Of a stretch of DNA of 64,000 nucleotides, positions 1 to 8,481 are shown one piece after another. Within the stretch, counting starts at the first letter, position 1. Every line of letters begins with the position of its first letter. The stretch is from Limosilactobacillus coleohominis 101-4-CHN. GTDB taxonomy: Bacteria > Bacillota > Bacilli > Lactobacillales > Lactobacillaceae. The stretch lies in NCBI RefSeq assembly GCF_000161935.1, contig NZ_GG698802.1, positions 537,722 to 601,721 of the forward strand. The letters run 5' to 3'. The position numbers and the translations under genes are program-made. Below the pieces are notes generated by a model. It was given only the letters and a program-made list of their open reading frames with translations, did no database searches and was not told the DNA's origin.

Positions 1-572
1 TTACCATTACGTAGTCGATTGAAAAATGATAATTCATGAATCACACCGTGTTCAACATCATCATTTTGATAACTTGACCACAAAAAATAGCGGTGCTGGT
101 CTTCAGATTGATAGTTATACATAAATCCCGGATACACGACATCCGTTTGGTATGGTGTAATCATATCAAACAAAAAGATCCCACCATCAACTAAATGTTG
201 CTGAACCTGTTGAAAAACTTGCTCTACTTCTGTTAAATCACGCAGATAGCATAACGAGTCAGCAAAACAAGTAATGGTGTTAAACGAGCCTAGTGCCGTT
301 AAATCCAGCATATTAGCCTGCACTAATTGCAGTTTAATATTCGCTGCCAATGCATGGTTGGAAGCAAGAGCAAGCATTTCATCGGATAAATCAGCATCTG
401 TAACTTGATAACCTGCTTGAGCTAACAAAACACCCAACCGACCAGCGCCACCGGCTAAATCAAGTAGCTGCCCTCCCGTTGAAGTATTCTCTTGAACGTA
501 TTGAGCCCATTTTGAATATAATTGTTCATCAAACAACTCGTCATAGTATTGGGCAAAAGATCCGTAAATCAT
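1..572 (-). CDS. yqeM: class I SAM-dependent methyltransferase, YqeM type, 3' end outside window
   Basis: The reading frame enters from the left edge, so the C-terminus is missing. The visible part begins MIYGSFAQYYDELFDEQLY and holds a glycine-rich SAM-binding motif I (LLDLAGGAGRLG) followed by the acidic residue and helix expected of class I methyltransferases. It directly follows rsfS: the ATG (570-572) abuts the rsfS stop. In Bacillus subtilis yqeM is likewise the last gene of the yqeG-yqeM cluster. The substrate of the family is not established; the family assignment is from fold and gene order. Confidence 0.85.
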   Translation of the reverse strand, partial: MIYGSFAQYYDELFDEQLYSKWAQYVQENTSTGGQLLDLAGGAGRLGVLLAQAGYQVTDADLSDEMLALASNHALAANIKLQLVQANMLDLTALGSFNTITCFADSLCYLRDLTEVEQVFQQVQQHLVDGGIFLFDMITPYQTDVVYPGFMYNYQSEDQHRYFLWSSYQNDDVEHGVIHELSFFNRLRNG

Positions 573-929
573 TTAGTCATTAACCCATTCACTAACGTTC
601 ACCAATGGTGCGTCAGACCAAAGTTTTTCTAGATTATAAAAATGCCGCGTTTCTTCTCGGAAAACGTGAACAACAACATCTCCTAAATCAACTAGAACCC
701 ATTGAGCAGCATTTTTTCCTTCTACACTGCCAATCTCCAATTTGTTACTATGTGCCATCTCAACAATTGCATTAACAATGGCTTGGACCTGACGATCAGA
801 GCCACCAGTCATAATAACAAAGTAATCGGCCATTGGGCTAATCTGGTCCACTTGTAGTGCCACAATATCTTCAGCACGCCGACCGTCAGCGGCCTTCACA
901 ACTTTTTCCAATAATTCCTTACTATTCAT
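573..929 (-). CDS. rsfS: ribosomal silencing factor RsfS
   Basis: 118 residues, the usual length for the RsfS/Iojap family, which binds ribosomal protein uL14 and blocks joining of the subunits when nutrients run short. Visible family features are the central segment DYFVIMTGGSDRQVQAIVNA and the WVLVDLGDVVVHVF strand near residues 78-91. The ATG overlaps the TAA of yqeK by one base (TAATG) and is preceded by an AAAGGAAA ribosome site, so translation is probably coupled. Its place between yqeK and yqeM matches the conserved Firmicutes order. Confidence 0.95.
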   Translation of the reverse strand: MNSKELLEKVVKAADGRRAEDIVALQVDQISPMADYFVIMTGGSDRQVQAIVNAIVEMAHSNKLEIGSVEGKNAAQWVLVDLGDVVVHVFREETRHFYNLEKLWSDAPLVNVSEWVND

Positions 930-1543
930 TAATTAATTTCCTTTCTATATTTTGGTACCCATGCATTATAAGTATCAATCGTTTTGGGGTAAACGGGCTG
1001 TCCAGCGGCAATCAAGTAGTTTAACGTATGTTTAGTTTGATAGGCAACTCCAGCCCCCAAATCTGTTTTCGTTATTCGTCGTGCTTCTTCGACCCCCGGA
1101 AAATCACGGCCCGGTTCAATATAATCGGCCATATAAATAATCTGGGCTAACTTGGTCATATACTGACCCCCAGTGGTGTGTTGACGGATTGCGTTAAGGA
1201 TATCTTCATCATGAACGCCAAGCTCATCCTTAACCAATTCAGCACCAACGACTCCATGCCAAATCGCGTTACCATACTGGAGTAATTCCGGGGACATTTT
1301 GCGTTGATGGATTAACTTGATAAAGTCCTCATCTGGGCGTTGTTTTGCATAGTCATGACAGAGCCCAGCAATACTGGCCTTTTCGACATCAACATTATAT
1401 AACTGGGCCAGCTCGATCGCTGTTTGTTCGACCCTGCAAACATGTTCAAAGCGCCCCTTTGAAAGTGCCTGTTGTAACCGTTCAACCAATTCTTTCCTAG
1501 ATAATGGTAATAAATTTTCCTGATATGTAATTTGCCTAGTCAA
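929..1543 (-). CDS. yqeK: YqeK-type HD-domain hydrolase, TTG start
   Basis: HD-superfamily protein with the metal-binding histidines and HD pair visible (FEHVCRVEQTA, GLCHDYAK, then WHGVVGAE and the downstream DYIEPGRDF). Members of this family hydrolyse Ap4A symmetrically. The frame is open up to 1636, but that would run 100 bases into nadD. A TTG at 1541-1543, eight bases inside the nadD end and about 13 bases after AAGGAG, gives 204 residues, close to the family length of about 190. I prefer that start. It lies between nadD and rsfS as in Bacillus. Confidence 0.85.
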   Translation of the reverse strand: MTRQITYQENLLPLSRKELVERLQQALSKGRFEHVCRVEQTAIELAQLYNVDVEKASIAGLCHDYAKQRPDEDFIKLIHQRKMSPELLQYGNAIWHGVVGAELVKDELGVHDEDILNAIRQHTTGGQYMTKLAQIIYMADYIEPGRDFPGVEEARRITKTDLGAGVAYQTKHTLNYLIAAGQPVYPKTIDTYNAWVPKYRKEIN

Positions 1544-2165
1544 TGTATAACTGATGCTCCTTAATATACTGCTCAACCTTTTCTGGAACCATATATTTAA
1601 TCGAACGACCATCATGAATTCGTTGTCGAATATCACTTGACGAAAAATCTATTTCAGGTACATCCACCCAAATTACTGGATAGTCGCTCTTGTTAGTTGC
1701 TCCTGGCCGACGAACGCCGACAAAATTCACAATTTTTAATAGATCCCGAATTCGGTACCACTTTGGTAAATAGTCAACCATATCACCGCCAATAATAAAG
1801 TAGTAATCCACTTCTGGATGCTGTTGCTTTAATTCACAAATGGTATCGTAAGTGTAGCTCACACCGCCACGTTGAATTTCAGCTAATTCAATCCCCAAAA
1901 ACGGGTTCCCTTGAATCGCTAATTGAAGCATCTTGACGCGTAACTTTGCCGCAATAGCATCCTTTTTATCAACATGTGGTGGGATCATATCTGGCATCAT
2001 CAATACTTTATCTAATCCCAAAGCCTTCCCCACCTGGTCCGCAACCAGAAGGTGCGCATTATGCACGGGATTAAATGTGCCTCCATAGAGGCCAATTCGT
2101 TTACGTCGCTTAAAACCCACGCGTTGATACTTAACCTTTGGTACCGTTTGAACCGCCGCTCGCAA
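1536..2165 (-). CDS. nadD: nicotinate-nucleotide adenylyltransferase
   Basis: 209 residues. It joins nicotinate mononucleotide and ATP to give deamido-NAD in NAD synthesis. The nucleotidyltransferase motif GLYGGTFNPVHNAHL lies near residues 25-39 and the C-terminal SSSDIRQRI motif near 175; both bind ATP. There is an N-terminal extension of about 20 residues before the first beta strand. It ends inside the start region of yqeK and sits 12 bases downstream of the yhbY stop, as expected of one operon. Confidence 0.96.
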   Translation of the reverse strand: MRAAVQTVPKVKYQRVGFKRRKRIGLYGGTFNPVHNAHLLVADQVGKALGLDKVLMMPDMIPPHVDKKDAIAAKLRVKMLQLAIQGNPFLGIELAEIQRGGVSYTYDTICELKQQHPEVDYYFIIGGDMVDYLPKWYRIRDLLKIVNFVGVRRPGATNKSDYPVIWVDVPEIDFSSSDIRQRIHDGRSIKYMVPEKVEQYIKEHQLYID

Positions 2166-2177
2166 AACTACCGCCCC

Positions 2178-2489
2178 TTAAATCTTCTTCACTTTTAACG
2201 AAACATTGCGAAATTCTGGTTGATCAGATTCCTTAAATAAGACTAGAACGCGGCCAATGACCTGAACAACATCAATATCACTGTGACTTTCGATATAATC
2301 ACGAACTTCATCAGTTGTAACATCAGCATTTTGCAAAATATTAACCTTAATTAACTCACGACGATTCAGTGCACCATCCAGCTGTGCTAGCCATTCTGGA
2401 GTTAACCCATTTTTACCAACACTAAAGATTGCTTGAAAATGGTTAGCCTGTGCACGAAGGTATCGTTTTTGTTTTCCTCTTAATTTCAA
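2178..2489 (-). CDS. yhbY: CRM-domain RNA-binding protein YhbY, TTG start
   Basis: A CRM-domain protein associated with large-subunit ribosome assembly. The frame is open further upstream to 2591, but the upstream part lies inside yqeH and reads as low-quality sequence. A TTG at 2487-2489 with AAGGAG seven bases before it gives 103 residues beginning LKLRGKQKRYLRAQAN, which is where the family starts. The core includes a GXXG-like loop (VGKNGLTPEW). It follows yqeH by 17 bases; gene order yqeH-yhbY-nadD matches other Firmicutes apart from the missing aroE. Confidence 0.9.
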   Translation of the reverse strand: MKLRGKQKRYLRAQANHFQAIFSVGKNGLTPEWLAQLDGALNRRELIKVNILQNADVTTDEVRDYIESHSDIDVVQVIGRVLVLFKESDQPEFRNVSLKVKKI

Positions 2490-2506
2490 TTGTTTACTCC
2501 TTATTA

Positions 2507-3634
2507 TTAAATCATCGCTCGCCGAGTCAGAACACGAACCCCTTGAGGAGCCCATCCCGCGACCGCAATTCCAGCTGGAACCGTAATCCAACCCAGGCCT
2601 TCATAAACCAAATCGGTCTTTTCGTCAGTAGAAAATTCAAAACGTTCTAATGATGGAATTTGGCCTTTAGTGGTCTTGGTCGGTGGAGTTAGTAAATCGC
2701 CCAGATGTTTTTCATAGAACGTATCGGCATTACTAAATTTGGTCCGGTGAAGTTGCAAATTATTATCAAAGTATGCTACCACACCGACCTTAGGACCCTT
2801 TAAATAATCAAAACGTGCAATGCCACCCATAAAAATGGTCTGGCCATCAGATAATTGATAGGTACGAGGCTTAATTTCTTTCTGTGGTGCCACTAATTTT
2901 AAGTCTTGAGCCGGTAAAACATGCGCCATCTGATGTTGATGAATAATCCCCGGTGTATCAATTAGCTCTTGTCCATCATCAAGTGGAATTTCAATTTTAT
3001 CTAAAGTGGTTCCTGGAAAACGCGAAGTTGTAATCAAGTCTTTGACGCCCGTTCGTTGTTTAATAATTTGGTTGATCAGGGTCGATTTACCAACATTGGT
3101 GACCCCCACCACATAAACGTCACGATGTTGTCGATATTTCTCAATCGTATTTAATAGTTCCTCAATCTGGTGGTTCTTTTTAGCCGATACCAAAAGAGTA
3201 TCGATGGGCCGAATACCTGCAACATTGGCTTGCTGCCTGATCCAATCGCGCAACTTTGTTCGGCGTAAAGAATGCGGTAGTAAATCCTCCTTATTACCGA
3301 CTAAGAGCACCGGATTGTTACCTACAAAGCGATGGAGACCTGGAATGAGACTCCCATTAAAATCAAAAATGTCCACAACATACACAATCAGTGCATTAGC
3401 TTCACGAATATGGTTCAGTAATTGTAGAAAATCATCATCCGTTAATGAAACTGGGGCGATTTCATTATAATGACGAAGACGAAAGCACCGCTGACAATAT
3501 AATTCATTGTTTACTAATCCCTTTTTTACGGCCGCCGCAGGAGTATACCCGGGCTCATTTGGGTCCTCAGACTGAATAATCGCTCCACAGCCGATACACC
3601 GTAATTCTTCATTAGTTTTACTTTGTTCAGTCAT
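2507..3634 (-). CDS. yqeH: circularly permuted ribosome-biogenesis GTPase YqeH
   Basis: 375 residues. YqeH/RbgH-type GTPase needed for small-subunit assembly. An N-terminal zinc finger is seen (CIGCGA near 14 and CQRCF near 48), followed by permuted G motifs: G4 NKED (near 114), G5 SAKK, then G1 GVTNVGKSTLIN (near 177-188), G2/G3 with DTPGI (near 225). The order G4-G5-G1-G2-G3 is the hallmark of the circular permutation. Its start overlaps the end of yqeG by eight bases, so the pair is probably translationally coupled. Confidence 0.96.
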   Translation of the reverse strand: MTEQSKTNEELRCIGCGAIIQSEDPNEPGYTPAAAVKKGLVNNELYCQRCFRLRHYNEIAPVSLTDDDFLQLLNHIREANALIVYVVDIFDFNGSLIPGLHRFVGNNPVLLVGNKEDLLPHSLRRTKLRDWIRQQANVAGIRPIDTLLVSAKKNHQIEELLNTIEKYRQHRDVYVVGVTNVGKSTLINQIIKQRTGVKDLITTSRFPGTTLDKIEIPLDDGQELIDTPGIIHQHQMAHVLPAQDLKLVAPQKEIKPRTYQLSDGQTIFMGGIARFDYLKGPKVGVVAYFDNNLQLHRTKFSNADTFYEKHLGDLLTPPTKTTKGQIPSLERFEFSTDEKTDLVYEGLGWITVPAGIAVAGWAPQGVRVLTRRAMI

Positions 3635-4157
3635 CCAAATCCTCCTGCCATCTTAATTCTGGATATCTTTTAAGCAGATCTTTCATCACAAATTTTTCAA
3701 AGAAACGGTTAATCTGGGTGTCCCATTTATCAGTGTTAATTAACGGTTGTACCAAAATTGACCGTACTCCAGCAATATTTGCGGACAGCATGTCTGTCAT
3801 CAATTGATCGCCAACCATGACCACCTCATTTTGGGAAAGCCCAAGGCGTTTCCGTGCTGTTGTGATCCCAAAGCTCAGCGGTTTTAAAGAACGCGAAACA
3901 AACGGTAAATCAAGTTGTTTAACCGCCTTCGCAACACGGTGTGCACTATTGTTAGAAACAACGATTAACGGAATCCCCGCCTGTCGTAATTCACTCATCC
4001 ATTTCCGTAGCTCGGGAGTACCGTTTGGATTATTCCAAGCAATCAGCGTATTATCAAGGTCCGATAACACCGCCTTAATCCCGTGTTGTTTTAATTGATC
4101 AGGTGAAATATTATAAACTGTTTTTACCATCCACGTTGGTTTGAATTTTGCTATCAA
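3627..4157 (-). CDS. yqeG: HAD-superfamily phosphatase YqeG, TTG start
   Basis: 176 residues, HAD superfamily subfamily IIIA (YqeG). The nucleophile motif is SDLDNTLIAW near residue 33, the Thr/Ser motif VVSNNS near 68, and motif IV VGDQLMTDMLSAN near 116. The start is TTG at 4155-4157, seven bases after a GAGGT ribosome site; no ATG fits as well. It is the first gene of the cluster, directly behind a good promoter. Substrate unknown; a phosphatidylglycerophosphatase-like role has been shown for distant plant relatives only. Confidence 0.92.
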   Translation of the reverse strand: MIAKFKPTWMVKTVYNISPDQLKQHGIKAVLSDLDNTLIAWNNPNGTPELRKWMSELRQAGIPLIVVSNNSAHRVAKAVKQLDLPFVSRSLKPLSFGITTARKRLGLSQNEVVMVGDQLMTDMLSANIAGVRSILVQPLINTDKWDTQINRFFEKFVMKDLLKRYPELRWQEDLDD

Positions 4158-4188
4158 TGTCTTACCTCATGTTTCATTAATCAATCTA

Positions 4189-4217
4189 ATTATAACGATT
4201 GAACAGGGGTGGTTCAA
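4189..4217 (-). promoter_or_regulatory. promoter of the yqeG-yqeM operon with overlapping palindrome
   Basis: On the minus strand the -35 TTGAAC (4212-4217) and -10 TATAAT (4189-4194) are 17 bases apart, 30-odd bases ahead of the yqeG start. The -35 box is one arm of an inverted repeat TTGAAC-N7-GTTCAA (4199-4217), which could be a regulator site. Confidence 0.7.
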
Positions 4218-4222
4218 TTAAT

Positions 4223-4261
4223 AAAAAAAGATTAGGGTCACTTCGCTGGGTTCCCCTAATC
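4223..4261 (-). terminator. terminator of infC-rpmI-rplT
   Basis: On the minus strand an 8-base stem GATTAGGG/CCCTAATC is followed by seven T. It lies 16 bases past the rplT stop. Confidence 0.9.
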
Positions 4262-4277
4262 TCAATAAATTGATGAA

Positions 4278-4631
4278 CTAGTTCAAAGCCTTCTTAGCTT
4301 CGTCAACAACCGCCTTAAAACCTTCTGGGTCGTTAACGGCTAAGTCAGCTAACATCTTACGGTTGATGTCAATGTTAGCAAGCTTCAAGCCGTGCATTAA
4401 CTTGCTGTAACTAATGTCGTTCATTCGAGCACCAGCATTGATCCGTGCAATCCATAATTCACGGAACTTACGCTTGTTCACCTTCCGGTCACGGAAAGCG
4501 TAAGTGTAACTCTTCATCACTTGATCCTTAGCAGTCTTAAAGAGACGATGCTTTGAACCAGTATAACCCTTAGCTAACTTCATGATGCGCTTACGACGAG
4601 CGCGTGTAACTGTTCCACCTTTAACTCGCAT
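4278..4631 (-). CDS. rplT: 50S ribosomal protein L20
   Basis: 117 residues, typical length of bL20, very basic at the N-terminus ([20 protein letters not shown]). It binds 23S rRNA early in assembly and, in low-GC Gram-positives, represses its own operon through the infC leader. Last gene of infC-rpmI-rplT, about 50 bases after rpmI, followed by a terminator. Confidence 0.99.
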   Translation of the reverse strand: MRVKGGTVTRARRKRIMKLAKGYTGSKHRLFKTAKDQVMKSYTYAFRDRKVNKRKFRELWIARINAGARMNDISYSKLMHGLKLANIDINRKMLADLAVNDPEGFKAVVDEAKKALN

Positions 4632-4683
4632 AGTGGTAACCTCCTAGTTTGATTTGTATTGTTAAATTAATTAGCAGTATGCA

Positions 4684-4881
4684 TTACTTCGAAGGAAGCA
4701 TCTTCTTGAAACGCTTTACGTTAGTCTTGTCTAACATGCTCAGACCACGTAATTGACGACGTTGCTTCTTGGTCTTACCGTGGAAACGGTGACTAGTAAA
4801 TGAGTTACCACTCTTGAAACCGCCTTTAGCAGTCCGCTTAAAACGCTTTGCAGCAGCGCGATTAGTCTTCATCTTTGGCAT
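4684..4881 (-). CDS. rpmI: 50S ribosomal protein L35
   Basis: 65 residues, standard bL35 length, beginning [17 protein letters not shown] with the basic [12 protein letters not shown] stretch. It lies nine bases downstream of infC and ahead of rplT, the invariant order. Confidence 0.99.
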   Translation of the reverse strand: MPKMKTNRAAAKRFKRTAKGGFKSGNSFTSHRFHGKTKKQRRQLRGLSMLDKTNVKRFKKMLPSK

Positions 4882-4890
4882 AACTATTTC

Positions 4891-5433
4891 CTACCTTCTC
4901 TTTATTTTTTTTGCCTTATCAGTAATTGGGGCAAGTGTTAAAAACATGCTCCGTCCTTCCATCTTTGGTCGTTGAACAACGGTGGCAATGTCCTTAGTCT
5001 CATCTGCCATCTTTTCAATCATGTCACGACCGATATCCTTATGCGTGATCGCCCGACCACGGAAACGTAATGAAACTCGTACTTTATCACCCTTGGCAAT
5101 AAACTTACGAACCCGGTTTAACTTAACGTTAAAATCGTTGGTATCAATCGTTGGGCTCAAACGAATTTCTTTTACCGCCTGAGTCTTTTGATTCTTACGG
5201 GCTTCACGTTCCTTCTTTTGCATCTCAAAACGATACTTACCGTAATCCATAATTCGTGCAACCGCTGGACGAGCCTTTGGTGCAACAAGAACCAAATCTA
5301 AATCAGCGTCTTCTGCTAATTGTAAAGCTTCACGCTTGGATTTGATTCCTAATTGATTTCCATCTTGATCAATCAAGCGAACTTCTCTGGCACGGATACC
5401 GTTATTGACATTCATTCCTTGAGCTATGGCAAT
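4891..5433 (-). CDS. infC: translation initiation factor IF-3, AUU start
   Basis: 180 residues with both IF-3 domains: the N-terminal GIRAREVRLID segment and the linker MDYGKYRFEMQKKEREARK, then the C-terminal EIRLSPTIDTNDF. IF-3 discriminates against non-canonical start codons and classically starts with AUU itself, which makes a feedback loop. Here an ATT at 5431-5433 follows GGAGGTG and sets a protein start nine residues before the conserved VNNGIRARE, as in relatives. An upstream ATG at 5463 is in frame but lies before that ribosome site and in the leader terminator region; an internal ATG (GMNVNNG) is the alternative. Confidence 0.95.
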   Translation of the reverse strand: MAIAQGMNVNNGIRAREVRLIDQDGNQLGIKSKREALQLAEDADLDLVLVAPKARPAVARIMDYGKYRFEMQKKEREARKNQKTQAVKEIRLSPTIDTNDFNVKLNRVRKFIAKGDKVRVSLRFRGRAITHKDIGRDMIEKMADETKDIATVVQRPKMEGRSMFLTLAPITDKAKKIKRR

Positions 5434-5640
5434 ACACCTCCAATTTTGATAACGAAAGAACAAGCAAAAAAAGCGAGGTGCAAACCACCCCGCTTGAAAA
5501 TACTAAATCACATCCGTAATCTAGATTCATTCAACTCGTCAGCCCGGCGACTCTAGTCACCAAGGCGAGAAGCGGGCGCTTCTGCTTTTCTTTCAACAAA
5601 TAATAGATTAATCAATTTGCTTGACTTTGTCAAGACTAAA
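5434..5640 (-). promoter_or_regulatory. L20-type leader with attenuator and promoter, infC operon
   Basis: Promoter on the minus strand: -35 TTGACA (5628-5633), 17 bases, -10 TAATCT (5605-5610). The leader then carries a hairpin around AGAAGCG...CGCTTCT (about 5564-5586) and a GC-rich region, and ends in a terminator hairpin AAGCGGGGTG/CACCTCGCTT plus seven T (5465-5495) just ahead of the AUU. This layout is that of the Firmicutes L20 leader, in which L20 binding favours termination. I infer the mechanism from the family. Confidence 0.85.
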
Positions 5641-5647
5641 TCTCATT

Positions 5648-6559
5648 TTAGCCCTTTGTCCGAAGATTTGGTCCCACCATCCGAACCTCACGGGACAAAA
5701 AGCGGATTCGTTCCATGATCCGTTGCGCCTTCAACGGTTCACTATTTCCATTATTATCTTGTGCAAGATGGTCGGTTAACTCATCCATGGAAAAGTTCGA
5801 ACTAAAGAAGGTGGGCAATTCTTCTTGCATCCGATATTCCAGAATCACACCTAAAACTTCATCCCGTAACCACGGTGACAATGCATCTGCCCCAATATCA
5901 TCAAGCATTAAAATAGGTGCCTGTTTCACTTCATCACGCTCTTGCTCAGTGGTGTGACGAGCAATCGAGCCCTTCATATTCACCGCAAAGGTTGGAAAAT
6001 GAATTAACATACTATTAACTCCCTGATCTGCCAGTTCATTTGCAATGGCCCCAAGTAAATAGGTCTTCCCCACCCCAAAGCTACCAGAAAGGTAGATCCC
6101 TGGAACAAAGTTACCCTTCGAGTAACCGTTAACGAATTTTACAGCTGCATTCAGCGCCGCAGCTCGGCCTTCATTATTAGTGTAATAATCATCGAGGGTC
6201 GCATGTTCAATAAATTTTGGCATATACCGCTTGCTGACTCGTCGCTGCTTTGCCTGAAGCGCTTGTTGCTTTAATAGTTGTGCAGTTGGAACATAAGTTA
6301 CGTCAATTTGCCCAGCTGACATCACAAGCCGTGGAGTATATCCGGGAGCAACACTCGGTGCGCCATTTTGAGCGAGATGTTTTTCATGAACATATTCATA
6401 TAGTTTTGATCGTCCCCGTTGGATATCTTCATCAGTTAGCCGATCTCGATTCGTATTTAAAAATGCTTTAACATCTTGATCAGCAAACACTTCAGAAAAA
6501 ATCTGCTCAGTGGTTTTTTCACTATTTTGATTCTTTAATAGCTTACGTAGTGGTTCCAT
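5648..6559 (-). CDS. dnaI: helicase loader DnaI
   Basis: 303 residues, AAA+ primosomal protein that loads the replicative helicase. An N-terminal helicase-binding region (1-120) precedes the ATPase: Walker A GSFGVGKTYLLG near 160-171 and Walker B ILMLDDIGAD near 214-223, with a C-terminal arginine-rich end. Its ATG overlaps the TAA of dnaB (TAATGG). The nrdR-dnaB-dnaI order is the classic Firmicutes arrangement. Confidence 0.96.
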   Translation of the reverse strand: MEPLRKLLKNQNSEKTTEQIFSEVFADQDVKAFLNTNRDRLTDEDIQRGRSKLYEYVHEKHLAQNGAPSVAPGYTPRLVMSAGQIDVTYVPTAQLLKQQALQAKQRRVSKRYMPKFIEHATLDDYYTNNEGRAAALNAAVKFVNGYSKGNFVPGIYLSGSFGVGKTYLLGAIANELADQGVNSMLIHFPTFAVNMKGSIARHTTEQERDEVKQAPILMLDDIGADALSPWLRDEVLGVILEYRMQEELPTFFSSNFSMDELTDHLAQDNNGNSEPLKAQRIMERIRFLSREVRMVGPNLRTKG

Positions 6560-7956
6560 TAATGGTCACCCCCATTTCCTTGATGACGCTTTTGACGGTT
6601 CTTTCTTAACTCAGCCAGTAATCGTTTTGACTCGGCCAATTGTTCAGGAGACGCTGACCTGGTTTTCGGTTGGTAGCCCTTCTTTGCCCACTCAGGTAAT
6701 TTTTCTTTAACTGATCCTTTTCGTCCATTACTATGGAACGAACGTCCAGCCCTTTGCCGTTGTAGTCGAGCGGCTTGATGCCGTTTAATTTCATTAAAAG
6801 CATCCACCGAATTTTGCACTCCAGCACGTCCCCAGTTATTTGCAATCGCATCTGCTAGATTAGCTTTAACCGTTGCCAAACCTTGTTCACCAATAATATA
6901 CCATAGCAATAAATTGATCGCACCATCGGATAACCCACTTTGTTGGACGAGCCGTTCCACTGTGTACCGTTCTGCCGAACTGACGTAACCATTTGTCTGG
7001 TGTTTCAGTTGTGCTAAAAACTCCATTGGCGCTTGGCTTTCACATTGCCGAATTAGTTCCTGCACATTCTCTGGTAAACTGGTCATTGCTAGTTCATTGA
7101 CTGGTTTGTCACTCGGGCGACTTTCTTGTTGAGCCGAAGTAGAAACATGACTAGCATTGCGCGCCCGTTTCTTAAATTCCTCAACACTGAACTGATTATC
7201 AACCACATCAATCGATTGCTCAATCAGACGAGCAATAGCTAACTCATCATATCCATATGTCCGGTGTTCAACTAAAATTAGTTTTTGGTATTGATTAACT
7301 ATTTCGGGATCAGCCCCAGCTCCCGATAACTGTTGTGCAACAAAATGTAAATCGAACCCGTCTGTAGGAACCTGATTAGTGGCCACCCGATGACTAGTGG
7401 CGTCTTTAATTTGTTTTTGTGTGCGTTTAAGTGCGACATCATCTGCCAGATAGTCCCGATCTGGATGAAACACTGTAAAGAAGGAATGGCTGACATTTGT
7501 TAATCCATCGACATCTAAATAATAACTCAATGCCGCAGTCCCTAACTGCTCAAAACGCTCCGGGCCCACCATTTCTAATAACTGAACACTTAGTAATTCA
7601 TCTTTCATGAACGCAGCTGGGGTTAACGTGGGATGCAATTCAAAGACGGCTACCGCCCCTAATTCGTCATTTCTGGTAAACGTCTTGATTAACCCAACGG
7701 CTTCCAATTGTGAAAGTGCTTCTGTAATCGCCCGAATACCCACGTTTAATTGGGATAATAATTTGGTAATTGGTTGGCGATCAGAAATCATTGGGCGTTC
7801 CTTCAGTTGATACTGCAATGCTGAAAAAAGCCCCAAAGCATTGGGACTCATTAACGGTAAATAATAATCAACAAAAGTTTGTTCATTATTATTAGCAAAA
7901 TCGGGGGCGGCACTAACAACATAGCCGGTTTTAGGGGTTAACTGAAAGTTAGTCAT
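6559..7956 (-). CDS. dnaB: replication initiation and membrane attachment protein DnaB
   Basis: 465 residues from the ATG at 7954-7956 (MTNFQLTPKTGYVV); the frame is open to 7983 but that would overlap nrdR by 35 bases. Gram-positive DnaB, with DnaD and DnaI, recruits the replicative helicase at oriC and at stalled forks; it is not the helicase. An N-terminal winged-helix region (about 1-110) and a DnaB/DnaD C-terminal domain around residues 310-390 (LAQLKHQTNGYVSSAERY, then LLLWYIIGEQGL) are visible. The basic tail is variable. Start overlaps nrdR by eight bases. Confidence 0.93.
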   Translation of the reverse strand: MTNFQLTPKTGYVVSAAPDFANNNEQTFVDYYLPLMSPNALGLFSALQYQLKERPMISDRQPITKLLSQLNVGIRAITEALSQLEAVGLIKTFTRNDELGAVAVFELHPTLTPAAFMKDELLSVQLLEMVGPERFEQLGTAALSYYLDVDGLTNVSHSFFTVFHPDRDYLADDVALKRTQKQIKDATSHRVATNQVPTDGFDLHFVAQQLSGAGADPEIVNQYQKLILVEHRTYGYDELAIARLIEQSIDVVDNQFSVEEFKKRARNASHVSTSAQQESRPSDKPVNELAMTSLPENVQELIRQCESQAPMEFLAQLKHQTNGYVSSAERYTVERLVQQSGLSDGAINLLLWYIIGEQGLATVKANLADAIANNWGRAGVQNSVDAFNEIKRHQAARLQRQRAGRSFHSNGRKGSVKEKLPEWAKKGYQPKTRSASPEQLAESKRLLAELRKNRQKRHQGNGGDH

Positions 7957-8425
7957 TATGATCACTTCGTTTGTTGTTACCAATCATGGTTTGTAATTCA
8001 CTCATAAAGGCATCCACATCCTTAAATTGCCGATAAACACTTGCAAAACGAATATATGAAACTTCATCTACCGCTTTTAATTCGGTCATTACATACTTAC
8101 CAATCAGCTGACTTGAAACCTCGGTCTCACCCAAACGACGGACTTGACTTTCAACTTTGTCCGCAATCTTTGTAAGTTGTTCCATGCTGACTGGCCGCTT
8201 TTCGGCTGAACGCACCAAACCATTTAAAATTTTTTGACGATTAAATTCCTGTCTGGTCCCGTCCTTTTTAACAACTAACAGTGGGGTTTCTTCATATCGT
8301 TCAAAAGTAGTGAACCGAAAACCACAATTAGCACATTCACGCCGCCGGCGAATACAAGTACCATCTTCGCTCGGGCGACTATCAATTACTCTGGAGCCAT
8401 TTTTATGGCAGTGTGGACATATCAA
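7949..8425 (-). CDS. nrdR: transcriptional repressor NrdR
   Basis: 158 residues, the family length. A zinc ribbon with two CxxC pairs (CPHC at 3-6, CANC at 31-34) binds DNA, and an ATP-cone domain (residues 49-139, VVKKDGTRQEFNRQKIL) senses ATP/dATP. NrdR represses ribonucleotide reductase genes through paired NrdR boxes. Candidate boxes lie before nrdD at 60.1 kb in this same window. It heads the nrdR-dnaB-dnaI operon. Confidence 0.98.
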   Translation of the reverse strand: MICPHCHKNGSRVIDSRPSEDGTCIRRRRECANCGFRFTTFERYEETPLLVVKKDGTRQEFNRQKILNGLVRSAEKRPVSMEQLTKIADKVESQVRRLGETEVSSQLIGKYVMTELKAVDEVSYIRFASVYRQFKDVDAFMSELQTMIGNNKRSDHND

Positions 8426-8481
8426 ACTACTGCCCTCCTTATACTAGCTTACTAAACAAGCATCATTATACCACATTCAAA

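Noticed and set aside
2450..2650. Plus-strand frame antisense to yhbY and yqeH
   Set aside because: Lies wholly over two well-supported genes on the other strand; typical shadow frame.
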